From: Comamonadaceae bacterium
GTDB lineage: Bacteria > Pseudomonadota > Gammaproteobacteria > Burkholderiales > Burkholderiaceae_C
Assembly (NCBI GenBank): GCA_947373605.1
Contig: CANBYM010000026.1
Location: forward strand, 1-35,409
Length of the DNA stretch: 35,409 bases
Reading direction: 5' to 3'
In this document: one piece after another, positions 34,599 to 35,409 of the stretch
Numbering within the stretch: the stretch's first letter is position 1
Layout of the letters: the number at the start of each line of letters is the position of its first letter
Notes under the pieces: model-generated
What the model saw: only the letters and a program-made list of their open reading frames with translations
What the model was told of the DNA's origin: nothing
The model's database searches: none
Made by a program: the position numbers and the translations under genes

Positions 34599-35409
34599 AT
34601 GAGCGTATTGAAATTTGCCAAGACTGAAGACTACAAAATTGCCGACCTGAGTCTGGCACCGTGGGGCCGTAAAGAGCTGACCATTGCCGAAACCGAAATG
34701 CCAGGTCTGATGGCTATCCGTGAAGAGTTTTCCAAATCGCAACCGCTCAAAGGCGCGCGTATCACCGGCTCCCTGCATATGACGATTCAGACCGGCGTGC
34801 TGGTCGAAACCCTGCAGGCGCTGGGTGCTGAAGTGCGTTGGGCATCGTGCAACATCTTCTCTACGCAAGACCATGCCGCTGCCGCACTGGTGGCACAGGG
34901 CACGCCGGTGTTTGCATACAAAGGCGAAACATTGACCGACTACTGGGACTACACCCACCGTATTTTCGAATTCGGACCCAAGGGCAGCAAGACTGAAGGC
35001 CCGAACATGATTCTGGACGACGGCGGCGATGCAACCTTGCTGATGCACCTAGGCGCACGCGCCGAGAAGGACATCAAGGTGCTGGCCAAGCCCGGCAGCG
35101 AAGAAGAAATTTGCCTGTTCAACAGCATCAAAGCCAAGCTCAAGGTGGACCCCACCTGGTACAGCCGCCGTTTGAAGAACATCATCGGCGTGACTGAAGA
35201 AACTACCACGGGTGTATTGCGCCTGAACGAAATGTCTGCCAAAGGCACGCTGGCTTTTCGCGCGATTAACGTGAATGACTCGGTGACCAAGAGCAAGTTT
35301 GACAACCTCTACGGTTGCCGCGAGTCCCTGGTTGACGCGATCAAGCGCGCCACTGACGTGATGGTCGCCGGCAAGGTGGCCGTGGTGGCGGGTTACGGCG
35401 ATGTGGGCA
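34599..35409 (+). CDS. ahcY: Adenosylhomocysteinase (S-adenosylhomocysteine hydrolase), 3' end beyond window
   Basis: The first 270 codons of ahcY; the gene runs off the window (family length about 470 residues in betaproteobacteria). It hydrolyses SAH to adenosine and homocysteine using bound NAD, clearing the by-product of methylation. Family landmarks are [70 protein letters not shown] and [13 protein letters not shown], ending in the NAD-binding [21 protein letters not shown] precedes the ATG by about 6 nt. The upstream SAH riboswitch independently confirms the identity and gives the likely regulation. Confidence 0.97.
   Translation, partial: MSVLKFAKTEDYKIADLSLAPWGRKELTIAETEMPGLMAIREEFSKSQPLKGARITGSLHMTIQTGVLVETLQALGAEVRWASCNIFSTQDHAAAALVAQGTPVFAYKGETLTDYWDYTHRIFEFGPKGSKTEGPNMILDDGGDATLLMHLGARAEKDIKVLAKPGSEEEICLFNSIKAKLKVDPTWYSRRLKNIIGVTEETTTGVLRLNEMSAKGTLAFRAINVNDSVTKSKFDNLYGCRESLVDAIKRATDVMVAGKVAVVAGYGDVG

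Overview
The window reads as a chromosomal segment of a betaproteobacterium, most likely Burkholderiales and probably Comamonadaceae (Rhodoferax/Polaromonas-like). This is inferred from the protein families and from an SAH riboswitch upstream of ahcY; no database search was possible. Genes are densely packed with many 4-nt start/stop overlaps. I recognise no tRNA, rRNA, CRISPR array, prophage or intact insertion sequence.

Positions 1-2371 (+) hold a rhodanese-domain protein, a YchJ-type SEC-C protein, a HAD phosphatase and an orphan periplasmic ModA-type binding protein. Positions 2407-11255 form a leucine-degradation block: an AraC-type regulator divergent from both methylcrotonyl-CoA carboxylase subunits, a GhrA-like 2-hydroxyacid dehydrogenase overlapping the second subunit, a convergent chemoreceptor, and HMG-CoA lyase. 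Isovaleryl-CoA dehydrogenase and methylglutaconyl-CoA hydratase are not here.

HMG-CoA lyase starts a six-gene run (10347-15742): lyase, a YbaK-DUF1289 fusion, a DsbA-fold isomerase, a cNMP/CBS/DUF294 signalling protein, a DnaQ-type exonuclease and a LysE exporter. It ends at a strong bidirectional terminator. Opposing it are actP and yjcH (acetate uptake), followed by a divergent MHS-type MFS permease. HMG-CoA lyase yields acetoacetate and acetyl-CoA, so leucine breakdown and acetate uptake are metabolic neighbours. Both transporters carry unusual hydrophilic inserts in loops predicted to face the periplasm.

Positions 20224-29526 (+) hold a small unknown protein and then the most striking gene, a 2139-residue UvrA-type protein with four ABC ATPase modules in one chain. 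A PPC/DUF296 protein, an acetylpolyamine amidohydrolase-like deacetylase and a glutathione S-transferase follow. Positions 29543-30456 (-) are a decayed PA0069-type radical SAM gene with at least three lesions. Positions 30640-34297 (-) are a compact prfC - HAD phosphatase - MFS run. The window ends inside ahcY, preceded by a perfect TATAAT box, an SAH riboswitch and a switching hairpin.
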